A stretch of 64,000 bases of DNA, from assembly GCF_004011505.1 (NCBI RefSeq), contig NZ_SAUN01000001.1, positions 7,901,501-7,965,500 on the forward strand, read 5' to 3'. The stretch comes from Nonomuraea polychroma (GTDB taxonomy: Bacteria > Actinomycetota > Actinomycetes > Streptosporangiales > Streptosporangiaceae). Of this stretch, positions 1 to 8,075 are shown piece after piece (positions within the stretch are counted from its first letter, which is position 1; every line of letters starts with the position of its first letter). A program made the translations under genes and the position numbers. The notes beneath the pieces are model-generated. The model had not been told where the DNA came from. It saw only the letters and a program-made list of their open reading frames with translations, and searched no databases.

Positions 1-479
1 GACTCGACCGCCCCACCCGCTTCCTTCACCTTCCCCACCCAACGGCCTCAGCCGACGACACAGCCACGCCGCGCATCAGGCCCACCACCGTCCCCGTCGT
101 GCCTGGACAGACCCAAGCAGCCGCACGAGGACGGCTACTCCCGCCCATAGACCACAGCGGCGAGAAATAGGGCCACCACGGTCGAGGTGCGCGGAACGGG
201 CGGTCACGGTGGGCGGAACGGCCGGTCGTGTCAGGGCCGGACGGGACCTCGGCACTCCCCGGCGCCGCGTCGGCGGGACGGTGTGCGGCGGGGCTCGGCG
301 CAAAGGGACGGAGCCCGGGGTGGGCCCGAAGACGCCAGTGCCCGGACGCCGTAACGGCGGCCCGCCGGTGAAGCCGGTAACCGTCCCCCTGGAGGGCCGG
401 TCACCGGCGTCGGCGGTTGGAGCCCACGTGGCCCCGCCGTAAAAGAAACTGAAGGTCCTTGGTCCTTGGTCCTTGGTCC
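1..479. other. Intergenic region with no recognisable gene
   Basis: No open frame here has a recognisable protein family. The stretch lies downstream of htrA. It holds a 9-bp inverted repeat (363-371 against 401-409, CGCCGGTGA/TCACCGGCG) that could fold as a weak terminator, and a tandem heptamer next to the htrA stop codon. tatB, which follows htrA in mycobacteria, is not present here. Confidence 0.5.
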
Positions 480-481
480 TT
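454..481. repeat. Four exact tandem copies of GGTCCTT at the htrA 3' end
   Basis: Four head-to-tail heptamers occupy 454-460, 461-467, 468-474 and 475-481, running into the htrA stop codon (480-482, read on the minus strand). The unit has no dyad. It looks like a slippage-type microsatellite rather than a binding site. Confidence 0.9.
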
Positions 482-2378
482 AAGATGGCGACGGCGTCGG
501 CCCGTCCTCAGCAACCACCACGAGCGTGGCGGTGCGTTCCTGGCCGTCGCGTTGGTACTTGATGGTGATCTTGGACCCCGGCGTCTTGCTCCGGATCAGC
601 GCGATCAGCTCGTTCCCGTCCTGCAACGTCAGCCCGTCGATCTCGAGGATGATGTCACCGGCCTTCAGCCCGGCCTTGTCGGCGGGCCCGCCGGCGTCCA
701 CAGGCTGCCGCCCCGCGGCAGGCTCGGACGCGATCTTCACGCCCTGTCCCCGGTAGTCCTTGTCCAGCACGATGCCGATCTTCGGCCGCTTGGCCCGACC
801 GGTGCTGATCAGTTCCTCCGCCACCCGCCGCGTCTGGTTGACCGGGATCGCGAAGCCGAGCCCGATGCTGCCGCTCTGGCTGTTCACCGACCGGCTGAGG
901 GTGGCGATGGCCGAGTTCACGCCGACGACCTCGCCCCGGCTGTTGACCAGCGGCCCGCCCGAGTTGCCGGGGTTGATGGCCGCGTCCGTCTGGATGGCGC
1001 TGATGTACGCGGGCTCCTCGTTGCCGGCCCCGGTTTCGTCGCCGGCGATGACCGGGCGGTTGAGCGAGCTGACGATGCCCGTCGTGACCGTGCCCGTCAG
1101 GCCGAGCGGCGAGCCGATGGCGATCACCGGGTCACCCACCACCACCTGGTCGGAGTTGCCCAGAGTGATCTCGGGAGTCCCGAACGTCTCCTCCGGCTTG
1201 ACCACGGCCAGGTCGGAGCCCGGGTCGCGGCCGACGATACGGGCCGAGGTGGTCTTCCGGTTGTTGAACATGATCCGGATCTCGCCACCCCGCGCGGCCA
1301 GGGAGACCACGTGGTTGTTCGTCACCACGTAGCCGTTCTTGATCAGGAACCCGGACCCGGACGCCCCTTCGGTGCTGGAGCCGTTGCCGACCTCGAGCGA
1401 GACGACGCTGGGCAGCACCCGCGCGGCCACGCCCGCCACCGAGTCCGGCGCCCGGTTGGTGGCGCCCGTCGGCACCGGGCCAAGGCTGTAGGAGGGGTCG
1501 TTGCTGCTGCTGGGCTTGGTGAGCAGGTATGTCCCGACGCTGCCGAGCATGGAGGCCACCACGGCGATGGCCACGGCGATCGTGACCAGGGCGCCGAGAC
1601 CCGGCCCGCGACGGCCCGTCGCGGGCGGTCCGTGCCCGCCCGGAGGCGGCGGCGCCCACCCGGCACCCATCCCGAGCGCCCGCGGCGGCGGAGGCGGAGG
1701 CGGAGTCCCACCGCCACCGAACGGCGGGCCTTCATAAGACCGCCCACCGCTGTCCGGCCCACCGAACGAAGGCCCACCACTGTCCGGACGGCCAAACGAA
1801 GGACCACTGTCCGAACGGCCAAACGAAGGACCGCTATCCGGCCCACCGAACGAAGACCCACCACTGTCCGGAGGGCCAAACGAAGGACCGCTATCCGGCC
1901 CACCGAACGAAGACCCACCACTGTCCGGACGGCCGAACGAAGGACCACTGTCCGGCCCGCCGTGCGAAGGTCCGCCGAACGAAGGACCACTGTCAGGGGG
2001 GCCGAACGAAGGGCTGTCGTAGGAGCGGGTGCCGCTGTCCGAGGCCCCGCCGTAGGACGGGCTCTCGTACGACCGCGTGCCGTTGTCCGGCCCGCCATAA
2101 GAAGACGTCCCGCCGTACGGGTTGTCGCTGGAGAAGGATGGGGCGCCGTACGGGGACGGGGGCGCGGCGTCGTACGAGCGGCTCTCGTACGGTGGCGTGC
2201 CGGCGACCTCGGAACGCCCCGACGGGTCGCCCCACAGAGCGCCGAACGAGGCCGGTGGCTCCGGCCGCTGGCCCGGCTGATCGGCCGGATGCTCAGCGGG
2301 CAGGAACTCCGGCCGCCCCAGTGGTTCGGGGGAGTCCGACGGCGTGCGTCCTTCGGTGGGGCGCGTCTCGTCGGTCAT
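480..2378 (-). CDS. htrA: HtrA/DegP-type membrane-anchored serine protease with PDZ domain
   Basis: A 632-residue trypsin-like S1C protease that would cut misfolded proteins outside the membrane. Seen in order: a long Ser/Gly/Pro/Phe-rich disordered N-terminus with repeated SFGGPDSG-type units (about residues 89-214), a Pro/Gly stretch, one membrane segment (about 259-288), the protease domain, and a C-terminal PDZ domain (about 530-620). The catalytic triad is visible as His356 (TNNHVV), Asp389 (GSDLAVV) and Ser473 (NPGNSGGPL). The cytoplasmic repeat tail is much longer than in Mycobacterium tuberculosis HtrA. It sits 153 bp downstream of rseA and sigE in the same orientation, matching the mycobacterial sigE-rseA-htrA order, so it is probably part of the SigE envelope-stress regulon (inference). 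Confidence 0.95.
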   Translation of the reverse strand: MTDETRPTEGRTPSDSPEPLGRPEFLPAEHPADQPGQRPEPPASFGALWGDPSGRSEVAGTPPYESRSYDAAPPSPYGAPSFSSDNPYGGTSSYGGPDNGTRSYESPSYGGASDSGTRSYDSPSFGPPDSGPSFGGPSHGGPDSGPSFGRPDSGGSSFGGPDSGPSFGPPDSGGSSFGGPDSGPSFGRSDSGPSFGRPDSGGPSFGGPDSGGRSYEGPPFGGGGTPPPPPPPRALGMGAGWAPPPPGGHGPPATGRRGPGLGALVTIAVAIAVVASMLGSVGTYLLTKPSSSNDPSYSLGPVPTGATNRAPDSVAGVAARVLPSVVSLEVGNGSSTEGASGSGFLIKNGYVVTNNHVVSLAARGGEIRIMFNNRKTTSARIVGRDPGSDLAVVKPEETFGTPEITLGNSDQVVVGDPVIAIGSPLGLTGTVTTGIVSSLNRPVIAGDETGAGNEEPAYISAIQTDAAINPGNSGGPLVNSRGEVVGVNSAIATLSRSVNSQSGSIGLGFAIPVNQTRRVAEELISTGRAKRPKIGIVLDKDYRGQGVKIASEPAAGRQPVDAGGPADKAGLKAGDIILEIDGLTLQDGNELIALIRSKTPGSKITIKYQRDGQERTATLVVVAEDGPTPSPS

Positions 2379-2531
2379 CTAAGTCTCACCACTCCCTGGC
2401 TCGGCCACCGCAATCCTCACTCTTGCGGCATACGAGGGTTATAAGGCAGATCGTTCAATCCCGAACCCAGATCGTATGCCCTTAGAGTGGGCAACTACGC
2501 CACCACGGGCCATCCCCGGCATATCCGGACG

Positions 2532-3053
2532 TCAGGGTGTGGCAATCGACGGCGAGTTGGTCGGCGACTGCTGCACCTTCCACAACTCGACCGGCGGCGT
2601 CGTCGGACCCTGCCCCGCGCCGGAGACGGCGAAGAACGTCCCGAGCGCCACAGCGGCCGAGACCACGCCCACCGCGACGTATCCGCTCCGCCGCCTACCA
2701 GGGCGTCCAGGACCCGAAGCCCCGCCACTGGCGCCCCTGCGCGGGCGGTTGTCCAGGGGAGCGATGCTGTGCGGCCCAGGGATGGGCACTCCCCCGAACG
2801 TACGCGCGGGGAAAGGGCGCTCCCTCGGCGGCAGCGGCCCACCCGGCTCCGCCATCCGGAGCAGGGACATCGTGAGGTCGGCCGGCATCGCCGGGGTGTC
2901 GAGCGAACGCAGGCGCGACTTCAGCGCCCGCATCGACTCCACCTCGCGCCGGCAGTCAGCGCAGAAGGTCAGATGCGCCAGCGCGCGCTCGCGTTCGTGG
3001 TGGTTGAGCTCTCCGTCGACGAGCGCGGAAACACGTTCTCCAAGATGAGCCAT
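2532..3053 (-). CDS. rseA: Zinc-binding anti-sigma factor for SigE (RseA-like)
   Basis: A 173-residue ZAS-family anti-sigma factor. The N-terminal cytoplasmic domain carries the H-x3-C-x2-C zinc motif (His27, Cys31, Cys34, HLTFCADC), then a linker and one membrane segment (about residues 122-142) with a short outer tail. ATG at 3053 is chosen because GGGGAGGAAG lies just upstream and the start falls one base after the sigE stop. The frame is open upstream to 3071, but that would overlap sigE. In this family the ZAS domain holds the ECF sigma factor inactive until stress. The position between sigE and htrA supports the assignment. Confidence 0.92.
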   Translation of the reverse strand: MAHLGERVSALVDGELNHHERERALAHLTFCADCRREVESMRALKSRLRSLDTPAMPADLTMSLLRMAEPGGPLPPRERPFPARTFGGVPIPGPHSIAPLDNRPRRGASGGASGPGRPGRRRSGYVAVGVVSAAVALGTFFAVSGAGQGPTTPPVELWKVQQSPTNSPSIATP

Positions 3054-3054
3054 G

Positions 3055-3687
3055 TCAGACTTCCTCCCCACGGATCACGGTCGGGGGGAGTTGAGAGTTG
3101 CGCGGGGCCCGGTGGTCGAGCGCCTCCCGCAACTGCGCCCGGCCACGGTGAATACGGCTTCGGACCGTACCCAGCTTGACGCCGAGCGTGGCCGCGATCT
3201 CCTCATAAGACAGACCCTCGATGTCGCACAGCACGATCGCGGCCCGGAACTCAGGTGCGAGCGCGTCGAGAGCGGCCTGAATGTCGGGCTCCAGGTGGGC
3301 GTCGTCGAACGCCTGCGCCGGCGACGGCTCCCGGCCGCGCAGCCGCTCGGCGGCGTCGTCGGCCAGCCCCTCGAATCTGATGCGCTGCTTGCGCCGCGCC
3401 ATGTCGAGGAACAGGTTCGTCGTGATCCGGTGCAGCCACCCCTCGAACGTGCCGGGGGTGTAGCTCGACAGCGACCTGAAAACCCGGACGAAGACCTCTT
3501 GTGTGAGGTCCTCGGCATCGTGCACGTTGCCGGTCAGCCGGTATGCAAGCCGATACACGCGTGCGGAGTGCGTCCGTACGACTTCCTCCCAGGTGGGAGG
3601 AGTCCACTCAGACGACACCGGAGTATCGGTCTGGTGGTCGCTTTCGTCCACCAGAACTCCTCTCTGTGGGACCACCGCTACCGTCAT
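3055..3687 (-). CDS. sigE: ECF RNA polymerase sigma factor, SigE type
   Basis: A 210-residue ECF sigma factor. Region 2 is visible around DLTQEVFVRVFRSL and the following GWLHRITTNLF; region 4 is around LSYEEIAATLGVKLGTVRSR. The open frame extends upstream to 4575, but that part is the antisense of the divergent methyltransferase. ATG at 3687 fits the family length (the N-terminus MTVAVVPQ has no close counterpart, so a later start is possible). An ECF promoter lies 90 bp upstream. It is followed after one base by its anti-sigma gene and then by htrA, as in M. tuberculosis Rv1221-Rv1223, where SigE controls the response to surface stress. Confidence 0.93.
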   Translation of the reverse strand: MTVAVVPQRGVLVDESDHQTDTPVSSEWTPPTWEEVVRTHSARVYRLAYRLTGNVHDAEDLTQEVFVRVFRSLSSYTPGTFEGWLHRITTNLFLDMARRKQRIRFEGLADDAAERLRGREPSPAQAFDDAHLEPDIQAALDALAPEFRAAIVLCDIEGLSYEEIAATLGVKLGTVRSRIHRGRAQLREALDHRAPRNSQLPPTVIRGEEV

Positions 3688-3755
3688 AGTGCCTGGTTTC
3701 GTCCCTTCGTGCGCACTGCCTGCCTTCCGGACCGGCAAAGCCCGTTTAAACCTGC

Positions 3756-3781
3756 AACGCCTCGGGACCCTCCTGAGTTCC
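3756..3781 (-). promoter_or_regulatory. ECF-type promoter of sigE (GGAAC-N17-CGTT)
   Basis: On the minus strand GGAAC (3781-3777) is separated by 17 bp from CGTT (3759-3756), about 70 bp before the sigE start. This is the classical -35/-10 pattern read by ECF sigma factors of the SigE group, so positive autoregulation is likely. No transcript data were available. Confidence 0.7.
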
Positions 3782-3873
3782 CGTCCCGGCGTGTCTCCCC
3801 TAGGCTGCGATCGGTGCCAATCACCTGTTTGACCCTTTGCGACCAATCGCACGAAAGTGGGGGGAGGCGGCCG

Positions 3874-4512
3874 ATGACCAGTCAGGTGGAGGCCACTCTG
3901 GCCTATGCGGAGCAGTTTCATCACGAGGATGAGGTCCTGCGCGCGGCGCGGCAGCGCGGGCTGGAGATGGGGGCCATACCCATCCTTCCCGGCGGCGGGG
4001 CGGCGTTGTGCTTCCTCGCCACCGCCGTCAACGCCAAGTCGGTCGTGGAGGTCGGCACGGGATGCGGCGTCTCCGGCCTGTGGCTGCTGCGCGGCATGCG
4101 CGCCGACGGCACGCTGACGAGCGTCGACGTCGAGCCTGAGCACCAGAGGCTGGCCCGGCAGGCGTTCGCGGAGGCGGGGTTCTCCGGCGGACGGGTGCGG
4201 CTGATCTCGGGGCGGGCGCTCGACGTGCTGCCGCGGCTGTCGGACGGCGGCTATGACATGGTGTTCGCCGACGGCGCGAAGCAGGAGTACGCCGACTACC
4301 TCTCCGAGGCGGTCCGGCTGCTGCGCGTGGGCGGCATCGTGGCTTTCGACAACATGTTGTGGCACAACCGGGTGGCCGATCCCGCGCAGCGCGACCCGGA
4401 CACGGTGACGCTGCGCGAGGTGGGCAAGCTGGTGCAGTCGGATGATCGCTTGCGCTCGGTGCTCATGCCCTTGGGCGACGGCCTCCTGGCCGCCGTCAAG
4501 GTGTCGGACTGA
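3874..4512 (+). CDS. Class I SAM-dependent O-methyltransferase (catechol/caffeoyl-CoA OMT family)
   Basis: A 212-residue methyltransferase of the OMT-3 fold. The SAM-binding motif EVGTGCGVSGLWLL (about residues 50-65) and motif VFADGAK, with the metal-binding Asp, are visible, followed by the FDNMLWHNRV segment typical of caffeoyl-CoA-type enzymes. ATG 3874 is chosen for the GGGGAGG ribosome site at 3861. It is transcribed divergently from sigE, like Rv1220c next to sigE in M. tuberculosis. The acceptor substrate is unknown. Confidence 0.9.
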   Translation: MTSQVEATLAYAEQFHHEDEVLRAARQRGLEMGAIPILPGGGAALCFLATAVNAKSVVEVGTGCGVSGLWLLRGMRADGTLTSVDVEPEHQRLARQAFAEAGFSGGRVRLISGRALDVLPRLSDGGYDMVFADGAKQEYADYLSEAVRLLRVGGIVAFDNMLWHNRVADPAQRDPDTVTLREVGKLVQSDDRLRSVLMPLGDGLLAAVKVSD

Positions 4513-4578
4513 ACCGGCCGTCCAGGGAGAAGGGCTGAGCGGCACCGTCCACCGCCACCCACCGCACTTCGGCACAGG

Positions 4579-4668
4579 CCCCTTCGGGGGAAGGGGCGAG
4601 AAGAAGCGGGGCGGTCCCTTCGGGAGAAGGGATGAAAAGGAGCGGGGCGGTCCCTTCGGGAGGGCCGA
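4579..4668. terminator. Array of three tandem UUCG-loop hairpins, 36-bp period, between convergent genes
   Basis: Hairpins begin at 4579, 4615 and 4651, exactly 36 bp apart. The first (4579-4596) pairs CCCCTTC with GAAGGGG, the second (4615-4632) pairs TCCCTTC with GAAGGGA, and the third keeps the TCCC-TTCG-GGA core. The stem bases co-vary between copies one and two. All contain C(UUCG)G. Placed between the ends of the methyltransferase (+) and pepA (-), they probably act as a bidirectional terminator or transcript stabiliser. Confidence 0.65.
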
Positions 4669-4671
4669 TCG

Positions 4672-6084
4672 TCAGGAGCGGGTGAGCCACTCCAGGAGGA
4701 CGCGCACGCCGAACCCCGTGGCGCCCTTGCTGAGCGTGCCCTCGTCCACCGTGCTGCGCCCGACCCCAGCGATGTCGAGGTGCGCCCACGGCCGCCGGCC
4801 CGCGAACTCCCGCAGGAACAACGCCGCCGTGATCGACCCGGCCCCGAACCTCGACCCCGCCTCCACGTTGGCCAGGTCGGCGACCGACGACTCCAGCGCG
4901 GGCGTGTAGTCCTCGATCAGCGGCATCCGCCACAGCCGGTCGTCACTGGCCTGCCCGGCGTCCACGAGCTGCTTGGCCAGCACGTCGTCGGACGCGTAGA
5001 CGGCGCCCACGTTGCGGCCGAGCGCCACGCTGATCGCCCCGGTGAGCGTGGCGATGTCCACGACCGCGTCGGGGTCGAGGACGGAGTCGGCGTAGGCGAG
5101 CGCGTCGGCCAGCACGAGCCGCCCCTCGGCGTCGGTGTTGAGCACCTCGACCGTGCGGCCGCCGTAGTGCTTGATGACGTCACTGGGCCGCTGGGCGGTG
5201 CCTGAGGGCATGTTCTCGGCGGCGGCGATCAGCCCGGTGACCCGTACGGGCGCGCCCAGCCGCGCCAGCGCGCGGAGCACGGCGATCACGACGGCCCCGC
5301 CCGCCATGTCGGTCTTCTGGGTCTTCATGTTGTCGGTGGGCTTGAGCGACAACCCGCCCGAGTCGAACGTGATGCCCTTGCCTACCAGCACCACGTGCCG
5401 GTCGACGGGCTCGGAAGGCGTGTAGGAGATCTGGATGAGCCTGGGCGGGCTGGCCGATCCCCGCCCGACGGCCACGATGCCGCCGAACCCGTCGGCCTGC
5501 AGTTGCTCCTCGTCCCAGACCCGCACCGGCAGCCCGCTCTCGGCGGCCCGCTCGGCGAGCCAGGCGGGGTTCTTGACCGAGGACGGCGTGTTGGCGAGGT
5601 CACGGGCCAGCGCCACCGCCTGGGCCACGATCTGCGCACGCTGCACGGCGCCCTCGTCAGCCCCCGCCAACGCCAGCTCACGCACGGGCTTCTTGCCCGC
5701 GTTCCCGATCTTGAACGAGTACGAGGCCAGCAGCGCCGCCTCGGCGAACGCCCCCACGTCGCCGCCGGGCGCCACCACCGTCAGCGTGTCCTTGCCCTTG
5801 ACCCTGCGCGCCAGCGCGGCCCCGGCCTTGCGCAGGGCGCGCGGCGACCCGTCGCCGACGCCGTAGAACAGGACCCGGCCCACCCCGCCGCCGGCCCGGG
5901 GCACCGGCACCTCGACGATCTCCCCGGCCTCCCCCTTGGCCTCGTAGTGCGACAGCAGGTCGCCTACCGGCAGGTGCAGCTCGACTACCTGCGCGGGGGC
6001 GAGGTCGGAGGTGTAGGGGACGGCCAGCAGGTCGGCGTCGTCGGGAACCTCGGCGACCACCGAGGCAGTGGTCTCAATGGGCAC
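4672..6084 (-). CDS. pepA: Leucyl aminopeptidase (M17 family)
   Basis: A 470-residue cytosolic M17 aminopeptidase that removes N-terminal residues from peptides using two metal ions. The signature NTDAEGRL and the segment GKGITFDSGGLSLKP, which supply metal ligands and the catalytic Lys, are both present, and the N-terminal macro-like domain is complete. The start is GTG at 6084, with GAGGAG about ten bases upstream. It is slightly shorter than E. coli PepA (503). It is convergent with the methyltransferase across the hairpin array. Confidence 0.93.
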   Translation of the reverse strand: MPIETTASVVAEVPDDADLLAVPYTSDLAPAQVVELHLPVGDLLSHYEAKGEAGEIVEVPVPRAGGGVGRVLFYGVGDGSPRALRKAGAALARRVKGKDTLTVVAPGGDVGAFAEAALLASYSFKIGNAGKKPVRELALAGADEGAVQRAQIVAQAVALARDLANTPSSVKNPAWLAERAAESGLPVRVWDEEQLQADGFGGIVAVGRGSASPPRLIQISYTPSEPVDRHVVLVGKGITFDSGGLSLKPTDNMKTQKTDMAGGAVVIAVLRALARLGAPVRVTGLIAAAENMPSGTAQRPSDVIKHYGGRTVEVLNTDAEGRLVLADALAYADSVLDPDAVVDIATLTGAISVALGRNVGAVYASDDVLAKQLVDAGQASDDRLWRMPLIEDYTPALESSVADLANVEAGSRFGAGSITAALFLREFAGRRPWAHLDIAGVGRSTVDEGTLSKGATGFGVRVLLEWLTRS

Positions 6085-6165
6085 GGACGATCTCTCCTCG
6101 AACGTCAGCGACCCTGGCGCCGGATTACGCCAGGGTCGTGGAATCAGGTGGTCTCTGGGGAGCGC

Positions 6166-6333
6166 TCAGCCGACGACGTTCTTCAACGCCTCACCGAGCG
6201 CCTTCGCCTCGTCGGCGGAGATCTCCACGACGAGCCGGCCGCCACCCTCCAGGGGGACCCGCATGACAATGCCGCGCCCTTCCTTGGTGACCTCGAGCGG
6301 ACCATCGCCGGTCCGCGGCTTCATCGCCGCCAT
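6166..6333 (-). CDS. DUF3117 small conserved protein
   Basis: A 55-residue protein beginning MAAMKPRTGDGPLEVTKEG, an almost invariant actinobacterial family (DUF3117; Rv1211 in M. tuberculosis). ATG 6333 matches the conserved N-terminus; the frame stays open upstream to 6405. It has no known biochemical function. Its presence between the tag/dapDE side and the sigE side agrees with mycobacterial gene order. Confidence 0.92.
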   Translation of the reverse strand: MAAMKPRTGDGPLEVTKEGRGIVMRVPLEGGGRLVVEISADEAKALGEALKNVVG

Positions 6334-6513
6334 GCGTGCATCCCTTCCTGCCTTGGGCTCCCGCGGCCCGCGATTTCCGACCTCCCGAGGGGGTGGTCGG
6401 CGCATTCACGTCTTCTGTGATGTCCCATTCTCCCGCATCGAGAGCGCTCATGGGTAACGATCTCCTCCCAGAATGCGTTGTCGCGGAGTGCAAGGACGTC
6501 CAAACTGGACTGC

Positions 6514-7290
6514 GTGCACGCTCGCGCCGCCCTCTTCGATCTCTACGGAGACCACCTGCGCTCGCGCGGTGGACAGGCGTCCGTCGCGGCGCTCGTCCGG
6601 CTCATGAAGCCCCTGGAAATAGCGGCTCCCGCCGTTCGCACGGCCGTCTCACGCATGGTGCGGCAGGGCTGGCTGCGGCCGATCAGGCTTCCGCACGGCG
6701 CCGGCTACGCGCTGACGCCGAAGTGCGTCAGGCGGCTGGATGAGGCGGCGCTCAGAATTTACCGAGCCGGGACTTTCACCTGGCACGGCCGCTGGCACCT
6801 GATCGTCCTGGAGCCGGTCAAGGAGCGGCCGCGCAGGGAGCGGCTGCGGGCCGACCTGACGTTCCTCGGCTACGCGGCGCTGTCGGAGACCACCTGGATC
6901 GGTCCACGCTCGTCGATCGAGCTGGACAATCTGCTGGAAGGCGAGGGCGTGCGGGCCGACAGGTTCGACGCGGCGCTGGAGGGCGACCCTCGCGAGCTGG
7001 TGGCGCGGGCGTGGGATCTGACGGCCATCGGCGAGGCGTACGAGCAGTGGCACGCCGAGGCTGTCACGCTGATCAGCACGCTGCCCGAGTCGGCCCCGGA
7101 CGACCAGGTGTTCGCGACCAGGAGCAGGCTCGTGCACGGATGGCGCAACTTCCTGTTCCGTGACCCTGGGCTGCCGCCCGAGCTGTTGCCCGCCGGCTGG
7201 CCGGGCGAGAAGGCCAGGGCCTACTTCGAGCAGGAGGCCGCCCGGCTGCTGCCCGCAGCCGCCGCGTTCGTCGACAGGGAGTTGATTTGA
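6514..7290 (+). CDS. PaaX-family transcriptional regulator
   Basis: About 258 residues. The N-terminal winged helix (ALFDLYGDHLRSRGG through AVRTAVSRMVRQGWL) and the PaaX central domain are recognisable. PaaX of E. coli represses phenylacetate degradation and is released by phenylacetyl-CoA. GTG at 6514 gives the usual PaaX N-terminus; TTG at 6478 is an alternative adding 12 residues. Its stop overlaps the TTG start of the enoyl-CoA hydratase, so the two are translationally coupled. The rest of a paa catabolic cluster is absent, so the ligand here is uncertain. Confidence 0.88.
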   Translation: MHARAALFDLYGDHLRSRGGQASVAALVRLMKPLEIAAPAVRTAVSRMVRQGWLRPIRLPHGAGYALTPKCVRRLDEAALRIYRAGTFTWHGRWHLIVLEPVKERPRRERLRADLTFLGYAALSETTWIGPRSSIELDNLLEGEGVRADRFDAALEGDPRELVARAWDLTAIGEAYEQWHAEAVTLISTLPESAPDDQVFATRSRLVHGWRNFLFRDPGLPPELLPAGWPGEKARAYFEQEAARLLPAAAAFVDRELI

Positions 7291-8063
7291 TCCGCTATGA
7301 CGTGGCCGACGCCGTCGCCGCCATCACGCTCGACCGCCCCGACGCGATGAACTCACTCACCGCCGAGCTCAAGGACGCCCTGCTCGACGCGGTGCGCCGG
7401 GCCGCGGGCGACCCCGCGATCAGGGCCGTTCTGCTCACCGGGGCAGGACGGGCCTTCTGCGCGGGCCAGGACCTGCGCGAGCACGCCGACAACCTGGAGG
7501 CGGGCCGCGGCCTGGCCGGCACCGTTCACCGGCACTACAACCCGATCGTGGAGCTGATCACCACCATGCCCAAGCCGGTGGTGGCCGCGGTCAACGGCGT
7601 GGCCGCCGGCGCGGGCGCGTCCCTGGCGTTCGCCTGCGACCTGCGGGTCGCCTCGGAGAAGGCCAAGTTCGCGCTGGCGTTCGCCGGCATCGGCCTGGCG
7701 CCGGACTCGGGCGCGTCGTGGACCCTGCAGCGCCTGATCGGCCAGGGCCGCGCCGCCGAGCTGATGTTGCTGGGCGAGCCGCTCGACGCACCCCGCGCGC
7801 TGCAGCTCGGGCTGGTCACGCGCGTGGTCCCCGCCGACGAGGTGCTGAAGACGGCCCACGAGCTGGCGGTACGCCTCGCGCAGGGCCCGACCCTCGCGTA
7901 CGCGGCGACCAAACGGGCGCTGGCCTACTCCGCGACGCACTCGCTGCCCGACTCGCTGGCCCTGGAAGCCGAGCTCCAGGACGCATGCGCCGCCACCCAG
8001 GACCATCTGAACGCCACCCGCGCCTTCCTCGCCAAGGAACGCCCCACGTTCCACGCCGAGTGA
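7287..8063 (+). CDS. Enoyl-CoA hydratase/isomerase family protein (PaaG-like)
   Basis: A 258-residue crotonase-fold protein. The oxyanion-hole segments AFCAGQDL and AVNGVAAGAGASLAFACD are present, and the Asp in APDSGASW fits PaaG-type isomerases, which act on ring-1,2-epoxyphenylacetyl-CoA. The TTG start at 7287 overlaps the preceding stop codon, indicating coupling with the PaaX-type regulator. Either a PaaG-like isomerase or a general enoyl-CoA hydratase is possible from sequence. Confidence 0.88.
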   Translation: MIRYDVADAVAAITLDRPDAMNSLTAELKDALLDAVRRAAGDPAIRAVLLTGAGRAFCAGQDLREHADNLEAGRGLAGTVHRHYNPIVELITTMPKPVVAAVNGVAAGAGASLAFACDLRVASEKAKFALAFAGIGLAPDSGASWTLQRLIGQGRAAELMLLGEPLDAPRALQLGLVTRVVPADEVLKTAHELAVRLAQGPTLAYAATKRALAYSATHSLPDSLALEAELQDACAATQDHLNATRAFLAKERPTFHAE

Positions 8064-8075
8064 CGCGGCCGGCGG

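Noticed and set aside
1740..2000. CRISPR-like array in the htrA 5' region
   Set aside because: The repeats are in frame, encode a SFGGPDSG-type tail, and have no constant spacer length.
459..2444. A 661-codon plus-strand open frame opposite htrA
   Set aside because: It is the antisense of a clearly recognisable protease with an intact triad; its Arg/Pro-rich product matches no family. Such long antisense frames are expected at this GC content.
6514..8063. A phenylacetate catabolic cluster
   Set aside because: Only a PaaX-type regulator and one crotonase are present; the paaABCDE oxygenase, paaK and paaZ genes are missing.
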